Positions 35,050 through 43,972 of a stretch of 64,000 bases of DNA are shown in pieces. Source of the DNA: an uncultured Muribaculaceae bacterium. Lineage in GTDB: Bacteria > Bacteroidota > Bacteroidia > Bacteroidales > Muribaculaceae. The notes beneath the pieces are model-generated. The model made no database searches. It was not told the origin of the DNA and saw only the letters and a list, made by a program, of their open reading frames with translations. Numbering within the stretch: position 1 is the first letter of the stretch; each line of letters opens with the position of its first letter. A program made the position numbers and the translations under genes. Where the stretch lies: NCBI GenBank assembly GCA_910577585.1, contig CAJTNN010000006.1, forward strand, positions 1 through 64,000, given 5' to 3'.

Positions 35050-37185
35050 ATGGCTAATATTAAATCAGAAAGATGCTTGTATAGGGCAGATTTTAAAACA
35101 TTTATCGCCACAGATCCTTATTCGATTCTCGGCCACCTTCATAATTCCTTTCACGGGCAAATTCTTACGACGGCCGATGAGGCGTGGCTCTCTGAAATAG
35201 AACTATTGCAAAATGTGCTTTTGCCATGGAGAGAGGAGGAGAGCGAGATTATCTTTGAATATGATATCCCTCGATTAGGGAAACGTATTGATGTGGTGTT
35301 GTTGCTCAGAGGCTTGATATTTTGCCTCGAATTCAAAGTGGGGCAGAAAGATGCTTTGCAGGCTGACGTAGAACAGGTGATGGACTATGCACTCGATTTG
35401 AAAAACTTCCATCGTTATAGTCACGACCGTATAATTGTGCCTATTCTCATCCCTACTAACTATGCTTCATCATCACGATCGTTTATGCCATCGGTCTATA
35501 ATGATTCAATATTTAATCCGCTTATCACTGGAAGCTCCGGCTTGCAGGGGCTTATAGAGAAAGTATTGCGTCATGCCGATGCCTCAACTCCAGCTGCGAT
35601 AAAGGATTGGGTAATCAGTCCATATACACCGACTCCCACAATTATTGAGGCCGCCCGGTCGCTATATGAGAATCATTCAGTAGAGGATATCACACGTCAT
35701 GAGGCCGACACGGTAATGACTGACACAACTATTGCTTATATCCTTGGGGTAATAAACCGCTCGAAGCAGAATGGAGAGAAGAGCATTTGCTTTGTGACAG
35801 GTGTGCCTGGTGCGGGCAAGACATTGGTCGGTCTTGACGTCGCGGTCAAGCAGTCATATCAGGATGATGGCAGCTTTAACGAAGATGATGGTGCAGTCTA
35901 TCTTTCAGGCAACGGCCCACTTGTGAAGGTGCTGACAGAAGCGCTTGCCCGAGATAATTACAAAAAATGCAGGCTGCGTGGAGAACGCAGAAATTTATCT
36001 GACTCTCGCCGGGAAGTGGAGAAATTTATCCAGATTATTCACCGCTATCGAGATAACATGCTTGCAAAGATTAAGAACCCTGTGGTGGATGGCAAACTTG
36101 AGATTGATCCTGACAAGGCAGTTAAGCTGCAACAAAGTGGCTATGGCGAGGTTGAGCATGTGGCAATATTTGACGAGGCACAACGCGCATGGACTCATAA
36201 GCGCATTGCTGATTATCTGAAGCGTGGTGGCACATATGGCAACAAACTCAAAGTTGCGAATTTCCCGATGTCGGAGGCCGCATTTCTGATTTGGTCTCTC
36301 GACCAACGTGAGGATTGGGCTACTATAGTATGCCTCATAGGCGGAGGTCAGGAAATAAATACCGGAGAGGCTGGGATTTCTGAGTGGATTGCAGCGCTTA
36401 ATGACCATTTCCCTCATTGGAAGGTATATATCTCCGATAAGCTTACTGAACCGGAATATGCCGAAGGTAGAGTCAATGAGCTGCTTGAGCATAACGCTAA
36501 TGTCAGATATTCCGATAAGTTGCATCTGGGTGTGAGTCTTCGATCGTTCAGAGCTGAACGGTTGGCAGCATTTGTGCATTCGCTTCTATCGTTTAATCTG
36601 GATGCAGAGGAGTTATATAAAGATGTAGTGGGGCATGGCTATCCAGTCGTGCTTACGCGCAGCATGGATAGGGCTCGCGCGTGGCTGAGAGAGCAGGCAA
36701 GAGGTACTCAACAGACCGGGATCCTTATCTCGAAAGTGTCAGCCCGGTTTAAGCCTCTGGCCGTGCATGTATTGCCGCAGAATGATGACGATGCCGCGCA
36801 TTGGTTTCTTGAGGATAAAACTGATGTCAGATCATCAAATTATCTTGAGGAGGCGGCCACGGAGATTCAAGTGCAGGGACTCGAAGTCGATTTTGCATGC
36901 GTATTATGGGATGCCGATATGCGTTATGAAGATGGCGGATGGTCTTTCTGGAAATTTAATGGCAAAACGAGATGGATTCCGGAAAACAATATCGAAACCA
37001 GAAAATATATGCTCAATGCCTACCGTGTGCTTTTGACCAGAGCCCGACAAGGAATAGTGATATGCGTGCCTGAAGGGAATGGGAACAAAACGCATGAAGG
37101 ATTTTTGGAAGATCCTACGCGCCAGCCCTCATTTTACGATGGCACCTATCGGTATTTCAAGAGTCTCGGCATAGAGGAGATATAG
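35050..37185 (+). CDS. DUF2075 nuclease-helicase protein (Schlafen group 3-like helicase)
   Basis: 711 residues. The N-terminal part has a PD-(D/E)xK nuclease-like core: D81 in GKRIDVVLLL, then E94-x-K96 in FCLEFKVGQK. The C-terminal part is a DUF2075-type superfamily 1 helicase: Walker A GVPGAGKT at 251-258, Walker B VAIFDEAQRAW near 371, and a C-terminal LLTRARQGIVICVP block as in UvrD-like motif VI. The gene is visibly lower in GC than its neighbours and stands alone with its own promoter, which points to horizontal acquisition. Related nuclease-helicase proteins occur among phage-defence and repair genes; which applies is not known. Confidence 0.85.
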   Translation: MANIKSERCLYRADFKTFIATDPYSILGHLHNSFHGQILTTADEAWLSEIELLQNVLLPWREEESEIIFEYDIPRLGKRIDVVLLLRGLIFCLEFKVGQKDALQADVEQVMDYALDLKNFHRYSHDRIIVPILIPTNYASSSRSFMPSVYNDSIFNPLITGSSGLQGLIEKVLRHADASTPAAIKDWVISPYTPTPTIIEAARSLYENHSVEDITRHEADTVMTDTTIAYILGVINRSKQNGEKSICFVTGVPGAGKTLVGLDVAVKQSYQDDGSFNEDDGAVYLSGNGPLVKVLTEALARDNYKKCRLRGERRNLSDSRREVEKFIQIIHRYRDNMLAKIKNPVVDGKLEIDPDKAVKLQQSGYGEVEHVAIFDEAQRAWTHKRIADYLKRGGTYGNKLKVANFPMSEAAFLIWSLDQREDWATIVCLIGGGQEINTGEAGISEWIAALNDHFPHWKVYISDKLTEPEYAEGRVNELLEHNANVRYSDKLHLGVSLRSFRAERLAAFVHSLLSFNLDAEELYKDVVGHGYPVVLTRSMDRARAWLREQARGTQQTGILISKVSARFKPLAVHVLPQNDDDAAHWFLEDKTDVRSSNYLEEAATEIQVQGLEVDFACVLWDADMRYEDGGWSFWKFNGKTRWIPENNIETRKYMLNAYRVLLTRARQGIVICVPEGNGNKTHEGFLEDPTRQPSFYDGTYRYFKSLGIEEI

Positions 37186-37421
37186 GGTATCGTTGAGCGG
37201 ATGGGGATTCAGTTTATGAGGCGTTTCGGTGGGGCGCGGTAGGGGAGTTGCCCGGGTCCCAGGAGGGCCCGGCTACGAGTGAAGGAGGGGGATGGTTAAA
37301 ATTAACCAAAGAGGCATTTATAACAATTTAGATATTTTTAGCGTTATTAAAGATATCGGTGAGATGCGTTTTTGAAAGAAAATCTTATCGATTGATTCGA
37401 ATTCTTAAAAATTAATTGATT

Positions 37422-37853
37422 ATGACAAGTTTTGGAGATGCTGTAAAGCTGTTTTTTCAGAATTATGCCAACTTCACCGGTCGTGCGAGCCGCTCGATGT
37501 ACTGGTGGGTGATGTTGTTTAATTTCATCGTGGGATGCGCGTGTGTGGTGATTGGCTGGATTTTTAGCAGCGACACTTTTGGCGATATCCTCAGCGGTCT
37601 GTATAGTCTGGCTGTGCTGGTGCCGTCGCTCGCTATCTCGGTGCGCCGCATGCATGATATCGGCAAGGGTGGCGGCTGGATCTTCATCAGCCTTATTCCT
37701 ATCGTGGGTACAATCTGGTTTATCGTGCTCTGTCTGACCGATAGCCAGCAGGGCGACAACCGCTTCGGCCCGATGCCTGTGGCCAACGGCAACAATGGCG
37801 GCAACAACTTCGGTGGCGGCAACTACGGCGGCAACAACTACAAGACTGTCTGA
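37422..37853 (+). CDS. DUF805 membrane protein with Gly/Asn-rich tail
   Basis: 143-residue inner-membrane protein of the DUF805 family, function unknown. The opening FFQNYANFTGRASRSMYWWV and the SVRRMHDIGKGGGWIFI motif are the family signature, with three to four hydrophobic segments between. The last ~22 residues form a soluble tail of repeated N-x-G-G units (GGGNYGGNNYKTV). The ATG at 37422 is preferred over a TTG two codons earlier. There is no obvious functional partner nearby. Confidence 0.9.
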   Translation: MTSFGDAVKLFFQNYANFTGRASRSMYWWVMLFNFIVGCACVVIGWIFSSDTFGDILSGLYSLAVLVPSLAISVRRMHDIGKGGGWIFISLIPIVGTIWFIVLCLTDSQQGDNRFGPMPVANGNNGGNNFGGGNYGGNNYKTV

Positions 37854-37932
37854 CCGAACTTCTGCCAACCAACCATCATAGGGGAGTCCTTCGGCCATAC
37901 CGCAGAATGCTGTGGCCGGCGGACTCTCCTAC

Positions 37933-37963
37933 TTGCATATGTCGAGGATTAGGTGTATATTTG
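37933..37963 (+). promoter_or_regulatory. Promoter of the dicarboxylate symporter gene
   Basis: TTG (37933-37935), 20-bp spacer, TATATTTG (37956-37963). Transcription from about 37969 would place the 10-bp repeat array in the 5' leader. Confidence 0.65.
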
Positions 37964-38000
37964 TATGTAAAAGCGAACTGCAAATAGAGCTGATTGAACT

Positions 38001-38100
38001 TGGTTAATCGGAGTTAATCCTGATGACTCGGGATTAATCGGGATTAATCGGGATTAATCGGGATTAATCGGGATGACTCGAGATTAATCGTGATTAATCG
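38001..38100 (+). repeat. 10-unit array of a 10-bp repeat in the symporter leader
   Basis: Ten contiguous decamers with consensus GGATTAATCG; four are identical and consecutive (38031-38070), and two carry a shared GACTCG variant (38021-38030, 38071-38080). The period is close to one DNA helical turn. It lies between the promoter and the ATG at 38151. Confidence 0.92.
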
Positions 38101-38150
38101 AAGTTACGTGGGCTCTTATCTACTCAACCTAATTATCTGTCATCTGCTTA

Positions 38151-39356
38151 ATGAAACTATTCAATCGTGAAATTAAAGTGAATCTGCTTGTGCAGATTCT
38201 GCTGGCGATACTGCTGGGCATAGGCTGCGGCCAGGTGCTGCCGATATGGGCTGCGAGGTTCTTCGCCACTTTCAACGGAATCTTCAGCCAATTCCTCGGT
38301 TTCCTGATTCCGCTGCTTATCGTGGGATTTGTGGCTCCGGCCATTGCCGAAGTCGGCAACAAGGCCGGCAAGGTGCTGCTGCTGACGGTGGGGCTGGCAT
38401 ACCTCTCCACCACATGTGCCGGACTCTTCTCATACTTTGTGGCCGATGCCACCTTCCCCTCGCTTATCACACCTTCCGACGCCACTGACGTGGCGCGCGA
38501 GGCCACGCATCCCGCCGGACCATATTTCACGATCGGCATCCCGCCGTTGATGGATGTGATGACGGCACTCGTGCTGGCATTCCTGCTGGGTATAAGCATG
38601 GCTTACATCAAATCGCCGGGACTGATGAAGGGGCTCGATGAGTTCCGCAACATAGTGTCGATGACTATCGGGCGAGTGATTATCCCGCTGTTGCCGCTAT
38701 ATATATTCGGCATATTCCTCGATATGACCATGACCGGACAGGTCGGCACAGTGCTCGGCGCCTTCGCGAAGATTATACTCATCATCTTCGCCATGCATAT
38801 CGTGCTGCTGCTGGCACAATACTTCATTGCCGCGCTTTTCGTGCGTCGCAATCCATTCAAGATGCTGCTCACGATGCTCCCGGCATACTTCACAGCGCTT
38901 GGCACACAGTCGTCGGCCGCTACGATCCCGGTCACACTGCGGCAGTGTGTGAAGATGGGTGTGAGCGAGGATATTGCCGGATTCACGGTGCCTCTCTGCG
39001 CCACAATCCACATGGCTGGCAGCTGCCTGAAAATCGTGGCATGTGCCGTGGCTCTGATGATTATGGAGGGTCTGCCTTACTCGACTCCGATGTTTGTGGG
39101 CTTCATCTGCATGATCGGTATCTCGATGGTGGCTTCGCCGGGTGTGCCGGGTGGCTCAATCATGGCCGCCCTGGGTTTGCTGGCCTCGATGCTCGGATTC
39201 AATGATGCCAACCAGGCCCTGATGATTGCCCTCTATATCGCCATGGACTCGTTTGGCACAGCCTGCAATGTCACCGGCGACGGTGCCATCTCGCAGATTG
39301 TGGACCGCTTCTTCGGCAATGGCCGGAATCCGATTCCACCATCGGCGCGCATGTAG
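38151..39356 (+). CDS. Dicarboxylate/amino-acid:cation symporter (DAACS family)
   Basis: 401-residue inner-membrane carrier that takes up glutamate/aspartate, C4-dicarboxylates or serine/threonine with Na+ or H+. It opens with KVNLLVQILLAILLGIGCGQ, has FSQFLGFLIPLLIVGFVAPA, a serine-rich loop region LGTQSSAATIPVTLRQC (DAACS re-entrant loop HP1), FTVPLCATIHMAGSC (segment 7), and GVPGGSIMAALGLLAS (HP2), then the D-x-x-G-T-x-x-N-V-T-G-D motif in MDSFGTACNVTGDG. Substrate cannot be fixed from sequence; the serine-threonine transporter SstT is a close alternative. Confidence 0.92.
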   Translation: MKLFNREIKVNLLVQILLAILLGIGCGQVLPIWAARFFATFNGIFSQFLGFLIPLLIVGFVAPAIAEVGNKAGKVLLLTVGLAYLSTTCAGLFSYFVADATFPSLITPSDATDVAREATHPAGPYFTIGIPPLMDVMTALVLAFLLGISMAYIKSPGLMKGLDEFRNIVSMTIGRVIIPLLPLYIFGIFLDMTMTGQVGTVLGAFAKIILIIFAMHIVLLLAQYFIAALFVRRNPFKMLLTMLPAYFTALGTQSSAATIPVTLRQCVKMGVSEDIAGFTVPLCATIHMAGSCLKIVACAVALMIMEGLPYSTPMFVGFICMIGISMVASPGVPGGSIMAALGLLASMLGFNDANQALMIALYIAMDSFGTACNVTGDGAISQIVDRFFGNGRNPIPPSARM

Positions 39357-39440
39357 GCGCCATGATATCCGCAGGGATATCTGCCCCATGCGGCGTCAGG
39401 CATGTAGCGCCCGCGAGAAGGGGCCAAAAAACGTAATGAA

Positions 39441-41636
39441 ATGACAACCGATATATTCGCAAATCTCAACGAACGCCAGCGTCAGGCCGTAGAGGCTACA
39501 GAGGGGCGCGTGAAGGTGGTGGCCGGGGCCGGGTCGGGCAAGACCCGTGTGCTCGCCCACCGCTTTGCCCATCTTGTCAACAACTATGGCATTGACCCGG
39601 CCCACATACTTTGTCTGACCTTCACCAACAAGGCGGCACGCGAGATGCGCAGCCGTATAGCGCGGTTGGTGGGGGGTGGCGATGCCAATGATTTTGTCAG
39701 CACCATCCACAGCTTCTGTGTCAAGGTGCTGCGCCGCGACATATATCGGATAGGCTTCCCGAAGACCTTCACCATCCTTGACGATGCCGACAATGAATCG
39801 ATAGCCAAGCAGGTGCTGCAGCTGCACGGGATGGACCGCACGAAGAAGACTGTGCGTGAGCTCCTCAACCGCGTGGCGCACTTCAAGTCGGTGGTGTGCC
39901 CCGACTACATCGGCCGCTATATGCTGCAGACTTCGCCGCGCTTCACCGATACGTCGGGGATGACCGAAGTTGAGTCATTCCTGCACTACCAGGCTCTCAA
40001 CTATGCCCTCGAGTTTGATGATATAATCACCTTCACGCTATATCTATTCGACAACTTTGCCGAGGTGCGCCGTTACTGGCAGGAGACACTCGATTATGTG
40101 ATGGTCGATGAGGTGCAGGACTGCAATGCGTCAGACTGGAGGATACTTGATGTGATCACCGCCCTGCACGGCAATCTCTTCATCGTGGGCGACCCCGACC
40201 AGGCCATATATGAATGGCGCGGAGCACGCCCGGCGGCATTCGTGGCCTGGCAGCCCGACACCGAGGTGATACTCGCCCGCAACTACCGCTCGACCCCCGA
40301 AATACTCGATGTGGCCAACAGTATCATACGCCACAACCGGATGCGCATCGACAAAGATCTCGTCACGATGCGGCTGCCGCATGTCAAGGCCCACTACTAC
40401 CATGCCCCCAACGACCAGAAAGAGGCGGCCTGGATAGCGCGCACTCTGCAGCGGCTGCAGGCCGAGGGTGAGGACCCCGGCAATTGCGCGGTGCTTTACA
40501 GGGCCTCCTATATGTCGCGAGCCCTGGAGCAGGAATTCATCAAGCGCAAGATTCCATATGTAATCTGGGGATCGGTAAGATTTTTCGAGCGCAAGGAGAT
40601 AAAGGATGCGCTGGCATATCTGAGGCTTGTGGCCGTCAACGATAACCTCGCCTTCAGGCGTGTGGTCAACACCCCGCCGCGACATTTCGGCGACACCTCG
40701 ATGCAGCGCCTGCAGCAGTTGCAGCGCGATGAGCAGCGCCCCCTCTTCGAAGTCCTCAAAGACAACCTCGATCTCTGGCGCAAGACCCGAGCATACCCGC
40801 ATCTCTGCGCCTTCATACATCTCATCGAGAAGTGCCGACGCGAACAGGAGCATATGGCCGTGTCGGAGATCCTGAATTTCATTCTCAAAGACACAGGGCT
40901 GACCGAATCTTACCGCGATGACCAGAAGGAGGAGCGCCTGGAGAATGTGGAGGAGCTTATCCACTCGATACGCAGTTACGAGAATGCCCACCGCAATGAT
41001 GATATCACACTGGCCCGCTATCTGCAGGATGTGGCGTTGTTCACCAACGCTGACTATAAGGATGATGGCGGAAAGGTGAAACTGATGACGATTCATCAGT
41101 CGAAGGGGTTGGAGTTTCCGGTAGTGGTGGTGTGCGGTCTATCCGAGGGTCTCTTCCCCAGCCACCGCACCATGCGCGAGCGGCGCCTCGCCGGACTTGA
41201 AGAGGAGCGGCGACTGATGTATGTGGCCGTCACCCGCGCCGAACGCCGCCTCTTTCTCACCGAGGCCGAGGGATATAATATCCAGTCGCGTGCCGACAAG
41301 TATCCCTCGCGGTTCCTGACCGAGATTCCACCCTCGCAGCTCACCACCGAAGGACGCATCGACCCGACTCTGCTTGATGCCGCACGCTCACTGGTGCGAG
41401 CCATAGATATCGAGACCGGTATCACGCCCGGCGATAGCGTGGCGCCGGCTGACCCGGCCGACGGTGCAGTCCCACTCTTCAAGGTGGGGATGCGTGTGCG
41501 CCATAAATTTCTGGGAGAGGGTGTCATCACCGACCTCTCGGCCGATGGCGACAGGGCAAAGGTGAGATTTGGCGACGATGCCGCCACAGAACGCAATCTG
41601 CTGACCCGCGTGCTGACCCCGTTGCCCGAAAACTGA
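39441..41636 (+). CDS. UvrD/PcrA/Rep-family ATP-dependent DNA helicase
   Basis: 731-residue superfamily 1A 3'-5' helicase used in repair and replication-conflict resolution. Motif Q/I: LNERQRQAVEATEGRVKVVA then GAGSGKTRV near residue 31; motif Ia LTFTNKAAREM; motif II VDEVQDCN near 223; motif III GDPDQAIYEWRGA; motif IV NYRSTPEIL; motif V TIHQSKGLEFPVV; motif VI YVAVTRAERRLFL. The C-terminal ~70 residues hold VGMRVRHKFLGEGVITDL, a PcrA-like tail domain. It is 85 bp after the symporter gene. Confidence 0.95.
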   Translation: MTTDIFANLNERQRQAVEATEGRVKVVAGAGSGKTRVLAHRFAHLVNNYGIDPAHILCLTFTNKAAREMRSRIARLVGGGDANDFVSTIHSFCVKVLRRDIYRIGFPKTFTILDDADNESIAKQVLQLHGMDRTKKTVRELLNRVAHFKSVVCPDYIGRYMLQTSPRFTDTSGMTEVESFLHYQALNYALEFDDIITFTLYLFDNFAEVRRYWQETLDYVMVDEVQDCNASDWRILDVITALHGNLFIVGDPDQAIYEWRGARPAAFVAWQPDTEVILARNYRSTPEILDVANSIIRHNRMRIDKDLVTMRLPHVKAHYYHAPNDQKEAAWIARTLQRLQAEGEDPGNCAVLYRASYMSRALEQEFIKRKIPYVIWGSVRFFERKEIKDALAYLRLVAVNDNLAFRRVVNTPPRHFGDTSMQRLQQLQRDEQRPLFEVLKDNLDLWRKTRAYPHLCAFIHLIEKCRREQEHMAVSEILNFILKDTGLTESYRDDQKEERLENVEELIHSIRSYENAHRNDDITLARYLQDVALFTNADYKDDGGKVKLMTIHQSKGLEFPVVVVCGLSEGLFPSHRTMRERRLAGLEEERRLMYVAVTRAERRLFLTEAEGYNIQSRADKYPSRFLTEIPPSQLTTEGRIDPTLLDAARSLVRAIDIETGITPGDSVAPADPADGAVPLFKVGMRVRHKFLGEGVITDLSADGDRAKVRFGDDAATERNLLTRVLTPLPEN

Positions 41637-41698
41637 AATCCATAAAACTGAATCCAAACTAAACTTTACTTATAAATTCTTACTATTTACTATCAAAG

Positions 41699-42511
41699 AT
41701 GAAAAAGACAGCTATTATGCTTCTTATGGGACTCGCAGCCCTCTGCGCTCCCGCCACAGCTTCGGCTCAGTTCAATCTCAAGAAGGCCGTCAACAGTGCC
41801 ACTAAGGCCGTGCAGGCCATCACTCTCACCGATGCGCAGATGGCTGCGTATGTGAAGGAGTCGGTAGATTGGATGGATACCCACAATCCGGTACTCCCCG
41901 AAGATGACCCCTACACCCAGCGTCTGCGCCGCCTGACCGACGGCATCACCGAGGCCGACGGCATACCCTTGAACTTCAAGGTCTACAATGTGATTGATGT
42001 CAACGCATTCGCTTGCCCCGACGGCAGTGTGCGCGTATTCTCATCGCTGATGGATATCATGAATGATGATGAACTTATGGGTGTGATCGGCCATGAGATA
42101 GGCCACGTGCTGAAGCATCACTCGAAGAATGCCTTCAAGACTGAGTTGCTGACGGGGGCCGTGAAGGATGCCGTGGCCTCTACCGGTGGTGTTGCGGCTG
42201 CCCTGACTGAGTCGCAGCTCGGTGCGCTCGGCACATCGCTCATCAATGCCAAGTACTCGCAGAAGCAGGAGAAGGAGGCCGACAACTGCGGCTACGACTT
42301 CCTGGTGGCTAACGGCAAGAATCCGTGGGGTATCGTGATGTCGTTTGAGAAGCTGCAGTCGCTCGAGGGTGACGCGGGCGCCACTCCGAGCTATATCGAC
42401 AAGATGTTCTCATCACACCCCGAGACCAAGGCCCGCATCGAGGCCATGACGAAGCGTTGCCAGAAGGATGGCTATGTGCGTCCGGCAGCTACTGAGACTA
42501 CGGCCGAGTAA
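41699..42511 (+). CDS. Secreted M48-family zinc metallopeptidase
   Basis: 270 residues with a signal peptide (MKKTAIMLLMGLAALCAPAT, cleavage near ASAQ). The zinc motif H-E-x-x-H is in GHEIGHVLKHHSKNAF near residue 132; the third ligand is the glutamate of KEADNCGYDF downstream, and SSHPETKARIEAM ends the domain as in M48 subfamily C (LoiP/BepA-like) proteins. No membrane segments remain after the signal, so it is periplasmic or lipid-facing, likely in envelope protein quality control. It is followed by a strong hairpin. Confidence 0.9.
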   Translation: MKKTAIMLLMGLAALCAPATASAQFNLKKAVNSATKAVQAITLTDAQMAAYVKESVDWMDTHNPVLPEDDPYTQRLRRLTDGITEADGIPLNFKVYNVIDVNAFACPDGSVRVFSSLMDIMNDDELMGVIGHEIGHVLKHHSKNAFKTELLTGAVKDAVASTGGVAAALTESQLGALGTSLINAKYSQKQEKEADNCGYDFLVANGKNPWGIVMSFEKLQSLEGDAGATPSYIDKMFSSHPETKARIEAMTKRCQKDGYVRPAATETTAE

Positions 42512-42576
42512 TCCGGCAGCTCCGGCCGTGAGTATCTCTCATCTTTGAGAGATGCCGCTTGGCCACGGATATAACG

Positions 42577-42620
42577 ATGGCTCCCTGCAAGACCTTTAAT
42601 AGTCGCTTGCAGGGAGCCAT
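42577..42620. terminator. Bidirectional terminator
   Basis: Perfect 15-bp stem: ATGGCTCCCTGCAAG (42577-42591) with CTTGCAGGGAGCCAT (42606-42620), followed by TATTATAAT on the plus strand. It lies between the M48 gene and the convergent 42641 gene. Confidence 0.82.
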
Positions 42621-42640
42621 TATTATAATCAGTTATCGGA

Positions 42641-42934
42641 CTATTCAGCGTCGGCACTCGCCGAACGTCGGCGCCATGCCGAGCGCACGCGGCGCCATCC
42701 CTCTTTGCCCAGAATGAGCAGGGCGGTGTACTGTGCGGCTTTGGCCATGCCGAAGAATACGACCCAAAGTGTCCCCTTCGCGGCAAGCGAGATCGGCAGG
42801 AGCATCTGGGCGAATGACACAACATAGCAGACTCCCGCCACGCCTGCCACGATGCAGCCCGTGCGGAATGATAGCGAGGCAAGCCATCGGGCTGCCCGGC
42901 CGAATGCCTGCTTGATGTCGGAGGATAGATTCAT
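42641..42934 (-). CDS. Small two-span membrane protein, unknown
   Basis: 97 residues from the ATG at 42934, MNLSSDIKQAFGRAARWLAS; an upstream start at 42988 would overlap the DUF3108 gene. Two hydrophobic segments (GCIVAGVAGVCYVVSFAQML, then LWVVFFGMAKAAQYTALLIL) are followed by a basic tail (WRRVRSAWRRRSA). It lies 35 bp downstream of the DUF3108 gene on the same strand, so they are probably co-transcribed. I do not recognise a family. Confidence 0.6.
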   Translation of the reverse strand: MNLSSDIKQAFGRAARWLASLSFRTGCIVAGVAGVCYVVSFAQMLLPISLAAKGTLWVVFFGMAKAAQYTALLILGKEGWRRVRSAWRRRSASADAE

Positions 42935-42969
42935 ATCTGTTGCAGTTGTCAGGTAGGAGAATAGATAGC

Positions 42970-43764
42970 TTATTTCGGCGGCTCCCAATAGACCCGCACC
43001 TCACCTATCTTGAGTTTGCCGATAATCTGATAGGGTATATGCTGGGCCGATGTCGAGAGCCACGCATCGATGTCATCGCTTGATTTGCGTCCGCCATGGC
43101 TTGTGAATCGGAAGCGTATGTGCCATGCCTCGCGGTATGAGTCATCGCGCAGCTTGATGCGCTGGCGTCCGAGAGAGCGGATGGTGAGTGTCTCTGTCTC
43201 GTCGCCAGAGAAGATATTGACCTTGATGGCTCCCTTCGATGCGAGTTCGGCATAGTTGATGGTGCGCAGGTAGTAGAATACGCTGAGCATGTCGAAGGTG
43301 GCGCCTTGCGCTGTTAGGGTCTTATGGTTCTCGCTATGCTCACCCTTCTTGTTGATGCGGCGGCGGGTGAGGGCCCCCTTCACGTTCTGCCCCGAGTGGG
43401 TGAAGCGCACATCATCGTAGCTGAAATATCCTCCTTCGTGAGCCCGCTTGGTGTAGCGTGCGGGGCGCAGGGTAGAGGCATCGACGATTGAGGTGAGAGT
43501 GTCGCGCACGGCAAAGAACTTATCAGCCCAGGGCTTGGTGCGCCCGGTGAGGGTGAGCCTGTACTGCGAGCCATTCTTGCGCAGTGAGAGTGTGGCGGTG
43601 CCGGCCTCCTTATGAATCAGTCCCCACTTATATGTGGCCACATAATGCAGCGTCTCATCAGGGAATGTGGCCGTGGCAGCCGAGGCCGCAACAGTCCATG
43701 AAGTGCAGAATATGGCTATCAGCAGCGGGAGCAGCAGCGATTTCAGTATTTTAAATTTTGGCAT
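42970..43764 (-). CDS. DUF3108-family exported protein
   Basis: 264 residues with a signal peptide (LLLPLLIAIFCTSWTVAASA). The mature part begins TFPDETLHYVATYKWGLIHK, the DUF3108 opening, followed by AGTATLSLRKNGSQYRLTLT and RPARYTKRAHEGGYFSYDDV. The fold is beta-rich and the protein is likely periplasmic; function unknown. The ATG at 43764 is taken rather than a GTG two codons earlier. The MITE-like element begins 16 bp upstream of the start, so the promoter must lie within or beyond that element. Confidence 0.85.
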   Translation of the reverse strand: MPKFKILKSLLLPLLIAIFCTSWTVAASAATATFPDETLHYVATYKWGLIHKEAGTATLSLRKNGSQYRLTLTGRTKPWADKFFAVRDTLTSIVDASTLRPARYTKRAHEGGYFSYDDVRFTHSGQNVKGALTRRRINKKGEHSENHKTLTAQGATFDMLSVFYYLRTINYAELASKGAIKVNIFSGDETETLTIRSLGRQRIKLRDDSYREAWHIRFRFTSHGGRKSSDDIDAWLSTSAQHIPYQIIGKLKIGEVRVYWEPPK

Positions 43765-43780
43765 GATCACTTGCGGCGTC

Positions 43781-43971
43781 GAAGTTGTTTAAACTTTTTT
43801 CAAGTGCAAGGTTAATTAAGATTTTGAGCAGGTTTCGGCTCTCGAAGAGGGAGCGATGCGGGCATCGCGACCGATGAAGAGAGCCGAAAGATGCCAAAAT
43901 ATTAATTAAGATTGTGCTTGAAGAAAAAATTACTTCATTTTATGTTTTTCGTAAAAAGTTTAAACAACTTC
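43781..43971. mobile_element. MITE-like self-complementary element, copy 1 (191 bp)
   Basis: Terminal inverted repeats: GAAGTTGTTTAAACTTTTTT at 43781 and its near complement AAAAAGTTTAAACAACTTC at 43953-43971. The interior is also an imperfect palindrome: TTAATTAAGATTTTG and AAAATATTAATTAA arms, TCGGCTCTC/GAGAGCCGA and GCGATGC-GG-GCATCGC at the centre. It has no coding capacity. Copy 3 (57622-57816) is the same element in opposite orientation. It ends 1 bp before the stop codon of the DUF6150 gene. Confidence 0.82.
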
Positions 43972-43972
43972 A

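Noticed and set aside
37347..37898. Long minus-strand frame (183 codons) opposite DUF805
   Set aside because: It is antisense to a recognised DUF805 gene and has no family match or ribosome site.
38001..38100. Repeated decamers as a CRISPR array
   Set aside because: The units are contiguous with no spacers and no cas gene is in the window.
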